A DNA stretch of 14,079 bases from Desulfobacteraceae bacterium (lineage in GTDB: Bacteria > Desulfobacterota > Desulfobacteria > Desulfobacterales > JAABRJ01): assembly GCA_011390985.1 (NCBI GenBank), contig JAABRJ010000251.1, positions 1-14,079 of the forward strand, written 5' to 3'. Positions 1 through 7,167 of the stretch are shown here, piece after piece. The notes under the pieces are model-generated. The model saw nothing but the letters and a program-made list of their open reading frames with translations, ran no database searches and had not been told where the DNA came from. The stretch's first letter is position 1; each line of letters begins with the position of its first letter. A program made the translations under genes and the position numbers.

Positions 1-575
1 AGGTCCTGGCTGATTTCGCGGCGCGCGTCATCGGAGGTATAGCCCTTAATGCCGCCCAGGGTGCCGCCGGCCGCCGCGCCCACCGCGGCCCCTTTGCCGG
101 CCGCTTCCAGCACGTTCTGGCCCGCAACGATGCCCACCGCCGAGCCGATCAGGGCGCCGGCCGCCGCCCCAAAAAATCCGGCCTTGGCTCCCTCGGAGAA
201 AACCTCCCTGGTTTTCGAAAACCTGCTGACGCGCTCGTAGGCGACTTGGCGGGCCAGCAATGGCCAGAGGTTGCCGCCGTCGTCCTCGAGATAGCTCTGG
301 GCGGCGTTGATTTCCAGCGGGTGGCTGCTCTCGTTGTGGAAGACCACCTGGACAGGCAGCAGGCCGCTGCCGCGGATATCGAAACCGAACGCCTCCCCGG
401 CCGTCTCGGCATCGGTGAAGGCTTTGGCCCCCACCGTGACGCCCATCACGCTCAGGGCGTTGGGATAGGCCGCGGGCGGCCTGAAGGAGAGCGGTTTGGC
501 CTGGTAGGTTCTGCCGCAGGCCGCAAGCGTGATCGCAACGCCCAGCAGAATCAGGGCGCGAATGTTTTTTTTCAT
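1..575 (-). CDS. Glycine-zipper lipoprotein, C-terminus outside window
   Basis: Open from an ATG at 575 to the window edge (191 complete codons, no stop), so it is partial. GGAGG lies 5 nt before the ATG. Residues 1-20 form a lipoprotein signal: MKKN, a hydrophobic stretch, then lipobox L17-A18-A19-C20; Gly at +2 does not suggest inner-membrane retention, so an outer-membrane anchor is likely. Residues about 40-115 look like a beta-rich domain (a run around GSGLLPVQVVFHN, then a PLEIN segment). Residues 129-178 are a glycine zipper of repeated GxxxG/AxxxG (GAKAGFFGAAAGALIGSAVG, then GAAVGAAAGGTLGG), as in envelope lipoproteins and pore-like proteins. The start codon runs into a stretch of eight A. 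It lies 40 nt downstream of the CQLG-repeat gene on the same strand and may be cotranscribed. No specific function can be assigned. Confidence 0.85.
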   Translation of the reverse strand, partial: MKKNIRALILLGVAITLAACGRTYQAKPLSFRPPAAYPNALSVMGVTVGAKAFTDAETAGEAFGFDIRGSGLLPVQVVFHNESSHPLEINAAQSYLEDDGGNLWPLLARQVAYERVSRFSKTREVFSEGAKAGFFGAAAGALIGSAVGIVAGQNVLEAAGKGAAVGAAAGGTLGGIKGYTSDDARREISQD

Positions 576-591
576 CGGGTCCTCCTCGCTT

Positions 592-610
592 GGGGCGGAT
601 AGGCCGCCCC
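592..610 (-). other. Intercistronic GC hairpin before lipoprotein gene
   Basis: GGGGCGG at 592-598 and CCGCCCC at 604-610 form a perfect 7-bp stem with a 5-nt loop. It sits between the stop of the CQLG-repeat gene (616) and the ribosome binding site of the lipoprotein gene. On the minus strand no T-run follows, so it does not look like an intrinsic terminator; an mRNA-processing or translation-tuning role is inference. Confidence 0.5.
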
Positions 611-615
611 GTCTG

Positions 616-1050
616 CTAAAAAGCCCCCAGCTGACAGGGTTTGATCTTGACCCCCAAGGCTTCACAGGCCCCGCTGACGGCCATCTTGCGAAGGCCGAAG
701 CGCTCGGCGATCGCCCACGCGGCGCGGCAGGGCAGGCGCTCGTTTTCCAGGGCGGCCTGGATGGCCGCCGCCACCTCGGGCGCATCCGGCGGCTGGGGCT
801 TTACGATCCGCTTCTGCGGACTGTAGCCGAAAAGCCCCAACTGGCACTTCACCAGACGGTACTCCATCAGGTCCAGGGTTTGGCCGACGGCTGCGGGCGT
901 GACCTTCAGGCTTGCGGCGATCTGGAAGGCGACGGCGCAGGGCAGTTCGCCTTGCGGCGCCTGTTGCCGGATCGCTTCCCGGATCACCGGGTCCGGCGCT
1001 GAGTCCGGAGGGTGTTTGCGGCCGAATTTGGGAGGGGGCGCTGATGTCAT
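616..1050 (-). CDS. Small protein of two tandem CQLG-type repeats (HTH-like), unknown function
   Basis: 144 aa. ATG at 1050 is chosen over an upstream in-frame ATG at 1131 because AAAGGA lies about 9 nt before it and because a candidate promoter falls between the two. The protein is an internal duplication. Repeat 1 (about 20-75) has LPC at 36-38, an A-x2-IA helix, V55-G56, and KCQLGLFG at 68-75. Repeat 2 (about 90-144) has LPC at 106-108, IA at 114-115, V125, and PCQLGAF at 138-144. Helix-turn-helix-like spacing plus two invariant Cys per repeat (C38/C69, C108/C139) suggests a compact domain that could bind DNA or a metal. From memory, small proteins ending in CQLG-x-F occur in anaerobic bacteria without an assigned role; I cannot name the family. 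Probably cotranscribed with the lipoprotein gene downstream. Confidence 0.8.
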   Translation of the reverse strand: MTSAPPPKFGRKHPPDSAPDPVIREAIRQQAPQGELPCAVAFQIAASLKVTPAAVGQTLDLMEYRLVKCQLGLFGYSPQKRIVKPQPPDAPEVAAAIQAALENERLPCRAAWAIAERFGLRKMAVSGACEALGVKIKPCQLGAF

Positions 1051-1081
1051 CGGTGGTTTCCTTTCGGGAGGGGTATGAACT

Positions 1082-1110
1082 ACTATAGGGCAATTTTGAG
1101 GCCGGCACAA
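1082..1110 (-). promoter_or_regulatory. Candidate sigma70 promoter for CQLG-repeat gene
   Basis: Read on the minus strand: TTGTGC (1110-1105), 17-nt spacer, TATAGT (1087-1082). The -10 matches the consensus at 5 of 6 positions; the -35 only at TTG. It would start transcription near 1075, about 25 nt before the ATG at 1050. Confidence 0.5.
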
Positions 1111-1152
1111 TTGCAAAGCCTCTAGCGCCATGCCACTTGATCAATTTTGAGG
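1091..1152. repeat. 11-bp direct repeat CAATTTTGAGG in divergent promoter region
   Basis: CAATTTTGAGG occurs at 1091-1101 and again, identically, at 1142-1152, 51 bp apart. The first copy lies inside the spacer of the minus-strand candidate promoter. The second lies at the -35/spacer junction of the plus-strand candidate promoter, where it overlaps the palindrome TTGATCAA (1137-1144). The placement suits an operator acting on both genes; that role is inference. Confidence 0.55.
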
Positions 1153-1165
1153 TCTCTGTTAGAAA
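1137..1165 (+). promoter_or_regulatory. Candidate sigma70 promoter for ispG-proS-rel
   Basis: TTGATC (1137-1142), 17-nt spacer, TAGAAA (1160-1165), each matching the sigma70 consensus at 4 of 6 positions. Transcription would start near 1172, giving a leader of about 45 nt before the ispG ATG at 1218. Confidence 0.4.
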
Positions 1166-1198
1166 AAACCAGTGGGCGCCGCTGCCCGCCCGCACCGC

Positions 1199-1205
1199 AG
1201 GAGGG
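1199..1205 (+). promoter_or_regulatory. Shine-Dalgarno site deciding the ispG start
   Basis: AGGAGGG lies 12 nt upstream of ATG 1218. The spacing is on the long side, but no comparable site precedes the in-frame ATG at 1137, which sits inside the candidate -35 element. Confidence 0.5.
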
Positions 1206-1217
1206 ACATCTGACGTC

Positions 1218-2315
1218 ATGACCATCGTTGCACAGCGCCACCCGACGCGCCAGATCCGGGTCGGCAACCGCCCCGTCGGCGGCACAGCCCCGGTGGCGGT
1301 GCAGTCCATGACCAACACCCGCACCCAGGACGTGGCCGCAACCGTTGCCCAGATCAAGCGCCTGGAGGCCGCCGGCTGCGAGATCGTCCGGGTGGCGGTG
1401 CCCGATGCCGAGGCGGCGGCGGCCATCCACGCCATCCGCCAGGCCATCGGGATCCCCCTGATCGCCGACATTCATTTCGATTACCGCCTGGCGCTGGCGG
1501 CGCTGGCGGCCGGCGCCGACGGGCTGCGCATCAACCCCGGCAATATCGGCGGCGCGCGCAAGGTCCGGGCCGTGGTGGCGGCCTCCCGGGATCACGCTGC
1601 GCCCATCCGCATCGGGGTCAACGCCGGGTCCCTGGAAAAGGACCTGCTGCAGGCCCACGGCGGCGCAACCCCTGAGGCCATGGTCGCCAGCGCCCTGAGG
1701 CATATCGCGTTGCTGCGGTCCTGCGACTTTCACGAGATCAAGGTTTCCCTGAAAGCCTCGGATGTGGCGCGCACCGTTTTGGCCTACCGCCTGCTGGCGC
1801 AGCAGACCGATTTGCCGCTGCATGTCGGGGTGACCGAGGCCGGCGGGCTTTTCCCGGGCGTCGTGAAGTCCGCCATCGGCATCGGGATGCTGCTGGCGGA
1901 GGGGATCGGGGATACCCTGCGGGTGTCCCTGACCCGCGACCCGGTGGAAGAGGTCCGGGTCGGCTATGAAATTCTCAAGGCCCTGGAGATCCGCCGGCAC
2001 GGACCGGAAATCATTGCATGCCCCACCTGCGGCCGCTGCGCCATCAACCTGTTTGAAATCCTCGAGGAGGTCGAAAAAGCCCTGCTGACCCACCCGGTGC
2101 CGCTGAAAATCGCCATTATGGGCTGTGCCGTCAATGGCCCGGGCGAAGCCCGCGAGGCCGATATCGGGATTGCCGGCGGCGACGGCCGGGGCATTCTCTT
2201 CAAGAAGGGCCGGGTGGTCAAAACCTTTCCCCAGGATCAGCTGGTGAGAGTGCTGCTGGAGGCAGTCGCTGAACATATGCAATCCAAAACCGGGCCTGAG
2301 CCCGGTGACCCGTGA
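1218..2315 (+). CDS. ispG: 4-hydroxy-3-methylbut-2-enyl diphosphate synthase (IspG/GcpE)
   Basis: 365 aa, close to the 372 aa of the E. coli enzyme. IspG converts methylerythritol cyclodiphosphate to HMBPP in the MEP isoprenoid pathway, using a [4Fe-4S] cluster and reduced flavodoxin or ferredoxin. The TIM-barrel half begins with VQSMTNT (28-34) and includes ADIHFDY and RINPGNIG. The cluster-binding half has CPTCGRC at 268-274 and GCAVNGPGE at 302-310, giving the expected ligands C268, C271, C303 and E310. A start at 1137 would add 27 residues unlike the family N-terminus, so ATG 1218 is preferred. proS begins 13 nt after the stop, so the two are almost certainly cotranscribed. Confidence 0.97.
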   Translation: MTIVAQRHPTRQIRVGNRPVGGTAPVAVQSMTNTRTQDVAATVAQIKRLEAAGCEIVRVAVPDAEAAAAIHAIRQAIGIPLIADIHFDYRLALAALAAGADGLRINPGNIGGARKVRAVVAASRDHAAPIRIGVNAGSLEKDLLQAHGGATPEAMVASALRHIALLRSCDFHEIKVSLKASDVARTVLAYRLLAQQTDLPLHVGVTEAGGLFPGVVKSAIGIGMLLAEGIGDTLRVSLTRDPVEEVRVGYEILKALEIRRHGPEIIACPTCGRCAINLFEILEEVEKALLTHPVPLKIAIMGCAVNGPGEAREADIGIAGGDGRGILFKKGRVVKTFPQDQLVRVLLEAVAEHMQSKTGPEPGDP

Positions 2316-2328
2316 AGAAAGGAACCGC

Positions 2329-3849
2329 ATGCCAAAACAGGTCAAGACGGCCATAACGCCAACACGCGCCGAAGACTACCCGGAATGGTACCAGCAGGTG
2401 ATCAAGGTCTCGGATCTGGCCGAACGTTCACCGGTGAGGGGCTGCATGGTGATCAAGCCCTGGGGCTATGCCCTGTGGGAGAACATCGTGCGCGAAATGG
2501 ACGCCATGTTCAAGGCGACGGGGGTCCGCAACGCCTATTTCCCCCTTTTCATCCCCCTGAGCTTTCTTGAAAAGGAGGCCCAGCACGTCGAGGGCTTTGC
2601 CAAGGAATGCGCCGTGGTGACCCACCACAAGCTCGAGCAGGGGCCCGACGGCCGGCTGGTACCGGCCGGGCTGTTGCCCGAACCCCTGATCGTGCGGCCG
2701 ACTTCCGAGACGATCATCGGGGATTCCTTTTCCAGGTGGATCAAGAGCCACCGTGATCTGCCGATGCTGCTGAACCAGTGGTGCAACGTGGTGCGCTGGG
2801 AAATGCGCACCCGGATTTTTTTGCGCACCAGCGAATTCCTCTGGCAGGAGGGGCACACCGCCCACGCCACCGCCGAGGAGGCGATCGAACGCACCCGGAT
2901 GATGCTGGACGTCTATGCCCGCATGGCGGAAGACTATCTGGCGATACCGGTGGTCAGGGGCCGCAAGACCGCTTCGGAACGTTTCCCGGGGGCCGTCGAC
3001 ACCCTCTGCATCGAGGCCATGATGCAGGACCGCAAGGCGCTGCAGGCCGGGACCTCGCATTTCCTGGGGCAGAATTTCGCCCGCGCCTCGGAAATCAAGT
3101 TCCATACCGCGGATGAAAGCGAAGAGTACGCCTGGACCACCTCCTGGGGCTCCTCCACCCGCCTGATCGGCGGTCTGATCATGGCCCACAGCGATGACGA
3201 CGGCCTGATCATGCCCCCCCGGGTGGCCTCCTCGCATGTGGCCCTGCTGCCGATCTGGCGCACACCCGACGAGCGGCCCGCGGTGATGGCCTACACTGCT
3301 GAGCTGGCCGCCCGGCTGCGGGCGGTGCGCTACGGCAACCGCAACGTGCAGGTCGAAATCGACGATCGGGATACGGGCGGTGCCCGTGGCTGGGACTGGA
3401 TCAAGCGCGGCATCCCACTGCGGGTGGAAATCGGGCCGCGCGACATTGCCGCCGACGCGGTCTTTTTCGGCCGCCGCGACCTGCCGGCGCGCGAAAAAAG
3501 CGCCCTGTCGCGCGATCAGTTTGTTGCTGAAATCGTCCGCATCCTGGACGAAATTCAACAAAAGCTCTTCAACCGGGCCTTGTCGTTGAAAAAAGAAAAT
3601 ACCATATTGATCGACCGGCAGGAGGAATTTTACCGTTTTTTTACGCCCCTCAATGCCGATAAACCCGAAATCCACGGGGGGTTCGCGATGTCCCACTGGT
3701 GCGGCTCCGAAACCTGCGAGAACCGGGTCAAGGAGGATCTCAAGGTCACGATCCGGTGCCTTCCCTTTGAAGACCAGACCGGGCCCGGGGCCTGCATCTG
3801 CTGCGGAAAGCCCAGCCCCCAGCGGGTGGTTTTCGCCAAAGCCTACTGA
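2329..3849 (+). CDS. proS: Prolyl-tRNA synthetase, archaeal/eukaryotic type
   Basis: 506 aa. Charges tRNA-Pro with proline in the cytoplasm. Start ATG 2329 has AAAGGA about 5 nt upstream; an earlier in-frame start at 2305 lies inside ispG. Class II motifs: RPTSE at 123-127, followed by the motif 2 region around NVVRWEMRTR, and motif 3 at 285-298 (MAHSDDDG then MPPR). It has no editing insert between motifs 2 and 3, unlike the long bacterial-type enzyme (about 570 aa). The C-terminus carries the zinc domain of the archaeal/eukaryotic type: C458-x4-C463 and C489-x2-C492, and ends in Tyr, as is usual for this type. This form is known in scattered bacteria. Neighbours: ispG 13 nt upstream, rel 87 nt downstream. 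Confidence 0.97.
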   Translation: MPKQVKTAITPTRAEDYPEWYQQVIKVSDLAERSPVRGCMVIKPWGYALWENIVREMDAMFKATGVRNAYFPLFIPLSFLEKEAQHVEGFAKECAVVTHHKLEQGPDGRLVPAGLLPEPLIVRPTSETIIGDSFSRWIKSHRDLPMLLNQWCNVVRWEMRTRIFLRTSEFLWQEGHTAHATAEEAIERTRMMLDVYARMAEDYLAIPVVRGRKTASERFPGAVDTLCIEAMMQDRKALQAGTSHFLGQNFARASEIKFHTADESEEYAWTTSWGSSTRLIGGLIMAHSDDDGLIMPPRVASSHVALLPIWRTPDERPAVMAYTAELAARLRAVRYGNRNVQVEIDDRDTGGARGWDWIKRGIPLRVEIGPRDIAADAVFFGRRDLPAREKSALSRDQFVAEIVRILDEIQQKLFNRALSLKKENTILIDRQEEFYRFFTPLNADKPEIHGGFAMSHWCGSETCENRVKEDLKVTIRCLPFEDQTGPGACICCGKPSPQRVVFAKAY

Positions 3850-3861
3850 TAATCGCCTTGG

Positions 3862-3880
3862 CCGACCTGCCGGCGGTCGG
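3862..3880 (+). other. Intergenic hairpin between proS and rel
   Basis: CCGACC (3862-3867) pairs perfectly with GGTCGG (3875-3880) around a 7-nt loop. There is no T-run after it, so it is not a convincing intrinsic terminator. It could attenuate or protect the transcript between proS and rel. No other gene is seen in 3850-3936. Confidence 0.4.
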
Positions 3881-3936
3881 TGTCCATGTGGAGCCGCCGC
3901 CGGAGGTCCGGGTGTCGGGGCCGAGAAGACCATGTC

Positions 3937-6084
3937 ATGATTCGGATCAATGATGTTATCGAGAAGGTAGCTGATTACAGTCCGGATGCGGATCTGGACA
4001 TCATTGACCGGGCCTACATCTTCTCGGCCAGGGTGCATGACGGCCAGATGCGCCTGTCGGGGGAACCCTACCTCTCCCATCCCCTGGAAGTCGCCGGGAT
4101 CCTGGCCGACATGAATCTCGATCCCGTCAGCATCGCCGCCGGTCTTTTGCACGATGTGGTCGAGGACACCCACGCCACCCCTGAAGAGATCGAGTCGATG
4201 TTCGGTTTAGAGGTGCGCCACATCGTCTCGGGCGTCACCAAAATCAGCGCGCTGCCGCTGGCCAGTTCCCAGGCACGCCAGGCCGAGAGCATCCGCAAGA
4301 TGATCCTGGCGATGGCCGACGACATCCGTGTGATTCTGATCAAGCTGGCCGACCGCCTGCACAACATGCGGACCCTGGAGTTCCACCACTCGGAGAAGAA
4401 AAAGGCCAAGATCGCCCAGGAGACCATGGACATCTACGCGCCCCTGGCCGGCCGTCTCGGCATCTACTGGATCAAGAAGGAGCTGGAAGACCTCGCCTTC
4501 ATGTACCTTCAGCCGGAGGATTACCAGAACATTCACGCGCTGGTGAACAAGGATCGCGAGGAGCGTGAAAAGTATGTCGAGACGGTCAAGTCCTTTATCC
4601 AGCAGAAGATGGACGAATCCCAGCTGAAATGCGAGGTCCAGGGCCGCTACAAGCATTTTTTCAGCATCTACCACAAGATGGTCACCCAGAACCTCGCCTT
4701 TGAAGAGGTTTACGACATCATCGCCTTCCGCATTATTCTCGACACCATCCCCCAGTGCTACGAGGCCCTGGGGCTGATCCATGCCCTCTGGAAGCCGATT
4801 GCCAAGAAGTTCAAGGACTATATCGGGGTGCCCAAACCCAACATGTACCAGTCGCTGCATACCACCGTGATCGGCCCTTACGGGGAGCGCGTGGAAATCC
4901 AGATCCGGACCCACGAGATGGACCGGGTGGCCAAATCCGGGATCGCGGCCCACTGGAGCTACAAAGAGGGCGGCAAGGTTGACGAAACTATTTCCCGGCA
5001 ATTCGCCTGGATCCAGAACCTTGTGGAAAACCAGGCCGATTTCCGCGATCCCGAAGAATTTCTGGAAAACGTCCGGATCGACCTTTTTCCGGATGAGGTC
5101 TACGTTTTCACCCCCCAGGGGGAAATCAAGTCTCTGCCCAAGGGGGCCACGCCGATTGACTTTGCCTACCTGATCCACACCGAAGTCGGCAACCAGTGCG
5201 TCGGCGCCAAGGTCAACGGGCGCATGGTGCCCCTCAAAACCCAGCTCAACACCGGCGATATCATCGAGATTGTGACCGCCAAGGGGCATCAGCCCAGCAA
5301 GGACTGGTTGAGTTTCGTCCAAACGGTCAAGGCCCGTTCACGCATCCGGCAGTGGGTCAAGACCCAGGAAAAGGACCGCAGTCTTTCCCTGGGCCGGGAG
5401 ATGTGCGAAAAGGCCTTTCGTAAAAATCGGATGAATTTCAACGCCCTGATGAAAGCCGCGGAGATGGACCCGGTGGTCGAGCAGTTCGGGTTCAAATCCG
5501 TCGAGGACCTGATTGCCAGCGTGGGGTACGGCAAAATCACGCCCTTGCAGGTGGTGCGCAAGTTCATGCCCAAAACCGAAGTCGAGGCGGATCACCACTC
5601 GATCTTCGAGCGCCTGATGGGCAAGGTGCGCAAGAAAAAAGACAAAACCGGAGTGCTGGTCAGGGGGATCGACGACATGCTGGTGCGCTTTGCCAAATGC
5701 TGCCGACCGGTGCCGGGCGATCCGATCGTTGGCTACATCACCCGCGGCTACGGCGTCACGGTTCACCGAACCAGCTGCGTGAATGCGCTGAACATGAATC
5801 CCGAAAGACGGATCGAGGTGGATTGGAACGAGGGAACCGTCGAAACCTACCCGGTCCGGCTCCTGATCCGCGCCTTCGACCGGGTCGGACTGCTGGCCGA
5901 CCTGGCGTCCAACATCAACCAGAGCGGCGCCAATATCCTCAGCGCCAATACCGAGACCCGTGAAAACCGGCAGGTGGACAGCTATTTCACCATTGCCGTG
6001 GAAAACACGCTGCAGCTCAAAAAGGTGATTGCGGCGGTTCGGAGGGTGAAACTGGTGCAGGGCGTCAAACGGATTGAAGGGTAG
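3937..6084 (+). CDS. rel: Bifunctional (p)ppGpp synthetase/hydrolase (Rel/SpoT)
   Basis: 715 aa, normal length. Makes and breaks the stringent-response alarmone (p)ppGpp. The HD hydrolase domain is intact: H48 (SHP), H72-D73 with E76-D77 (HDVVED), D139 (LADRLHN). Synthetase domain: GRYKH 236-240, KFKD 291-294, YQSLHT 304-309, E320 in VEIQIRT. The TGS domain starts at about 386 (DEVYVFTP), a zinc-finger/CC region has C588-C589, and an ACT domain occupies about 640-715. Both catalytic halves look active. ATG 3937 matches the family N-terminus; GTG 3880 and ATG 3886 are alternatives that add unrelated Arg-rich residues. The ribosome site (GAGAAG, 3923-3928) is weak, and a two-codon ATG-TCA-TGA (3932-3940) overlaps the start. 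It is convergent with rpmB; no plus-strand terminator with a T-run is seen. Confidence 0.96.
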   Translation: MIRINDVIEKVADYSPDADLDIIDRAYIFSARVHDGQMRLSGEPYLSHPLEVAGILADMNLDPVSIAAGLLHDVVEDTHATPEEIESMFGLEVRHIVSGVTKISALPLASSQARQAESIRKMILAMADDIRVILIKLADRLHNMRTLEFHHSEKKKAKIAQETMDIYAPLAGRLGIYWIKKELEDLAFMYLQPEDYQNIHALVNKDREEREKYVETVKSFIQQKMDESQLKCEVQGRYKHFFSIYHKMVTQNLAFEEVYDIIAFRIILDTIPQCYEALGLIHALWKPIAKKFKDYIGVPKPNMYQSLHTTVIGPYGERVEIQIRTHEMDRVAKSGIAAHWSYKEGGKVDETISRQFAWIQNLVENQADFRDPEEFLENVRIDLFPDEVYVFTPQGEIKSLPKGATPIDFAYLIHTEVGNQCVGAKVNGRMVPLKTQLNTGDIIEIVTAKGHQPSKDWLSFVQTVKARSRIRQWVKTQEKDRSLSLGREMCEKAFRKNRMNFNALMKAAEMDPVVEQFGFKSVEDLIASVGYGKITPLQVVRKFMPKTEVEADHHSIFERLMGKVRKKKDKTGVLVRGIDDMLVRFAKCCRPVPGDPIVGYITRGYGVTVHRTSCVNALNMNPERRIEVDWNEGTVETYPVRLLIRAFDRVGLLADLASNINQSGANILSANTETRENRQVDSYFTIAVENTLQLKKVIAAVRRVKLVQGVKRIEG

Positions 6085-6105
6085 GGCGGCAGGGGGCAGT
6101 GGCAC

Positions 6106-6139
6106 AAAAAGGAGGAAAGTCGTGACCGGCTTTCCTCCT
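6106..6139 (-). terminator. Intrinsic terminator at the end of the rpmB transcript
   Basis: A perfect 10-bp stem, AGGAGGAAAG (6110-6119) and CTTTCCTCCT (6130-6139), with a 10-nt loop. Read on the minus strand it is followed directly by a T-run (complement of 6110-6106), so it works best for rpmB transcription. On the plus strand it lies 25 nt after the rel stop but has no T-run. A second GC hairpin (6175-6180 with 6185-6190) lies closer to the rpmB stop. Confidence 0.8.
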
Positions 6140-6198
6140 GGAGAATACGCAGCGTTTCAGGGGTCGGGGGCTGCCGGGGCTTGCGCCCCGCAAAGGGC

Positions 6199-6390
6199 TC
6201 AGGCGGATTTGACCACCCGGCCGGATTTGATGCAGCTCGTGCACACCAGGATCCGCCTGATGCTGCCGTTGTAAATCGTCCGGACCCGCTGCAGGTTCGG
6301 GTTGAAGCGACGCTTGGTGACGTTATGGGCGTGGCTGACATTGTTGCCCACCACCGGCTTTTTCCCGCATATTGCACACATCTTGGACAT
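6199..6390 (-). CDS. rpmB: 50S ribosomal protein L28, zinc-ribbon form
   Basis: 63 aa, typical length. Structural protein of the large ribosomal subunit. Start ATG 6390 has AGAGGAG about 9 nt upstream. It carries the typical core: VSHAHNVTKRRF (18-29), then NLQRV, and a C-terminal strand with IRRILVC. Two Cys pairs, C5-x2-C8 and C50-x2-C53, make this the zinc-binding (C+) paralogue type; in bacteria with both types, the Cys-free copy is usually induced under zinc limitation. It stands without rpmG. It is downstream of bamD on the same strand with a 114-nt gap. Confidence 0.97.
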   Translation of the reverse strand: MSKMCAICGKKPVVGNNVSHAHNVTKRRFNPNLQRVRTIYNGSIRRILVCTSCIKSGRVVKSA

Positions 6391-6444
6391 GACCCGTCTC
6401 CTCTGAATTTCAGGCATTACACTCGCAACGATTCAAAGCGGCAC

Positions 6445-6473
6445 TAACTACCCCAAAAAAATTTGCTTGTAAA
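6445..6473 (-). promoter_or_regulatory. Possible promoter for rpmB (weak)
   Basis: Minus strand TTTACA (6473-6468), 17-nt spacer with an A/T run, then TAGTTA (6450-6445). The -35 is fair, the -10 poor. It lies in the AT-rich gap between bamD and rpmB, where I see no gene and no T-tailed terminator. Confidence 0.3.
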
Positions 6474-6504
6474 GCACTTTTTGGGCAAAACAGCCCACGA
6501 CGGC

Positions 6505-7167
6505 TCAGTTCACGCGCGACGCTTCTCCGTTGAGGGCCTCTTCGCAACGCGCGATGTACTGCAGGGCCTGCTGGTGCACCCCCACGTCGGGGTACTGGGA
6601 AAGCACCGAGCGGAAACGCACCAGGGCCGCTTTGTAATGTTTGCTGTTGAAGTAGTAGAGACCGACGTAGAATTCGTGTCCGGCGATGCTCTTGAGACAC
6701 TGCTTGGACTTTTCATTGGCCTTTTGGGCATAGGGGTCTTCGGGGTACTGCTGAGTCAGGCGGTTGAAAATTTCAAGGGCCTTGAGGGCGTTGGTCTGGT
6801 CGCGGTCGACGGTGTCCACCCGGTTGAAGTGGCACAGGCCGCTCTGGTAAATCACATAGGGAATGGCCTCGTTGAGGGGGTGCAGGTTGGCGAACTCGTC
6901 GTAGGCGACGATGGCCTCCTCGTACTCCTCCAGCTTGAAATGAGCGTCGGCGATCTTGAGCTCCGCCAGCATCGCCAGTTTGTCGAAGGGGTAATAGTCC
7001 TTGAGCTTTTCAAAGGAGTCGATGGCCTTGCGGTAGTTGCCGCTGGTGTACTGCTCCATGCCGTCCTGGGCCAGTTCCTGGGCGGACAGCTGGTCTTTGG
7101 CCTGGAACCAGGCGCAGCCCGAAAACAGGAGTGTCAGTGCCATTAAAGGCAGGATGATTTTTTTCAT
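6505..7167 (-). CDS. bamD: Outer membrane assembly lipoprotein BamD
   Basis: 220 aa. BamD is the periplasmic, lipid-anchored partner of BamA in the machine that folds beta-barrel proteins into the outer membrane. N-terminus: MKK, hydrophobic run, lipobox-like F15-S16-G17-C18 (Phe at -3 is less usual but tolerated). The rest is TPR repeats typical of the YfiO/BamD family: YTSGNYRKAIDSFEKLKDYYP (residues 40-60), then EEYEEAIVAYDEFANLHP, a long insert around YVIYQSGLCHF, and the final repeat HYKAALVRFRSVLSQYP. Its ATG overlaps the trxB stop as ATGA (7164-7167), so translation is probably coupled to trxB; there is no good independent ribosome site. Expression is therefore expected from the trxA promoter. 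Confidence 0.93.
   Translation of the reverse strand: MKKIILPLMALTLLFSGCAWFQAKDQLSAQELAQDGMEQYTSGNYRKAIDSFEKLKDYYPFDKLAMLAELKIADAHFKLEEYEEAIVAYDEFANLHPLNEAIPYVIYQSGLCHFNRVDTVDRDQTNALKALEIFNRLTQQYPEDPYAQKANEKSKQCLKSIAGHEFYVGLYYFNSKHYKAALVRFRSVLSQYPDVGVHQQALQYIARCEEALNGEASRVN

Noticed and set aside
1122..2354. 410-codon minus-strand frame opposite ispG
   Set aside because: Shadow of ispG, which has unambiguous family motifs; composition is Gly/Asp/Arg/Gln-rich as expected for an antisense frame.
3932..3940. ATG-TCA-TGA two-codon leader overlapping the rel start
   Set aside because: Too short to separate from chance; no ribosome site of its own. Mentioned only as a possible detail of rel translation.
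2428..4173. 581-codon open frame on the minus strand opposite proS
   Set aside because: Antisense shadow of proS and the start of rel; GC-rich third positions keep such frames open. The translation has no recognisable domain and no ribosome site.
6482..6497. TGGGC/GCCCA hairpin after bamD as a terminator
   Set aside because: Only 5 bp, and on the minus strand it is followed by A residues, not T.
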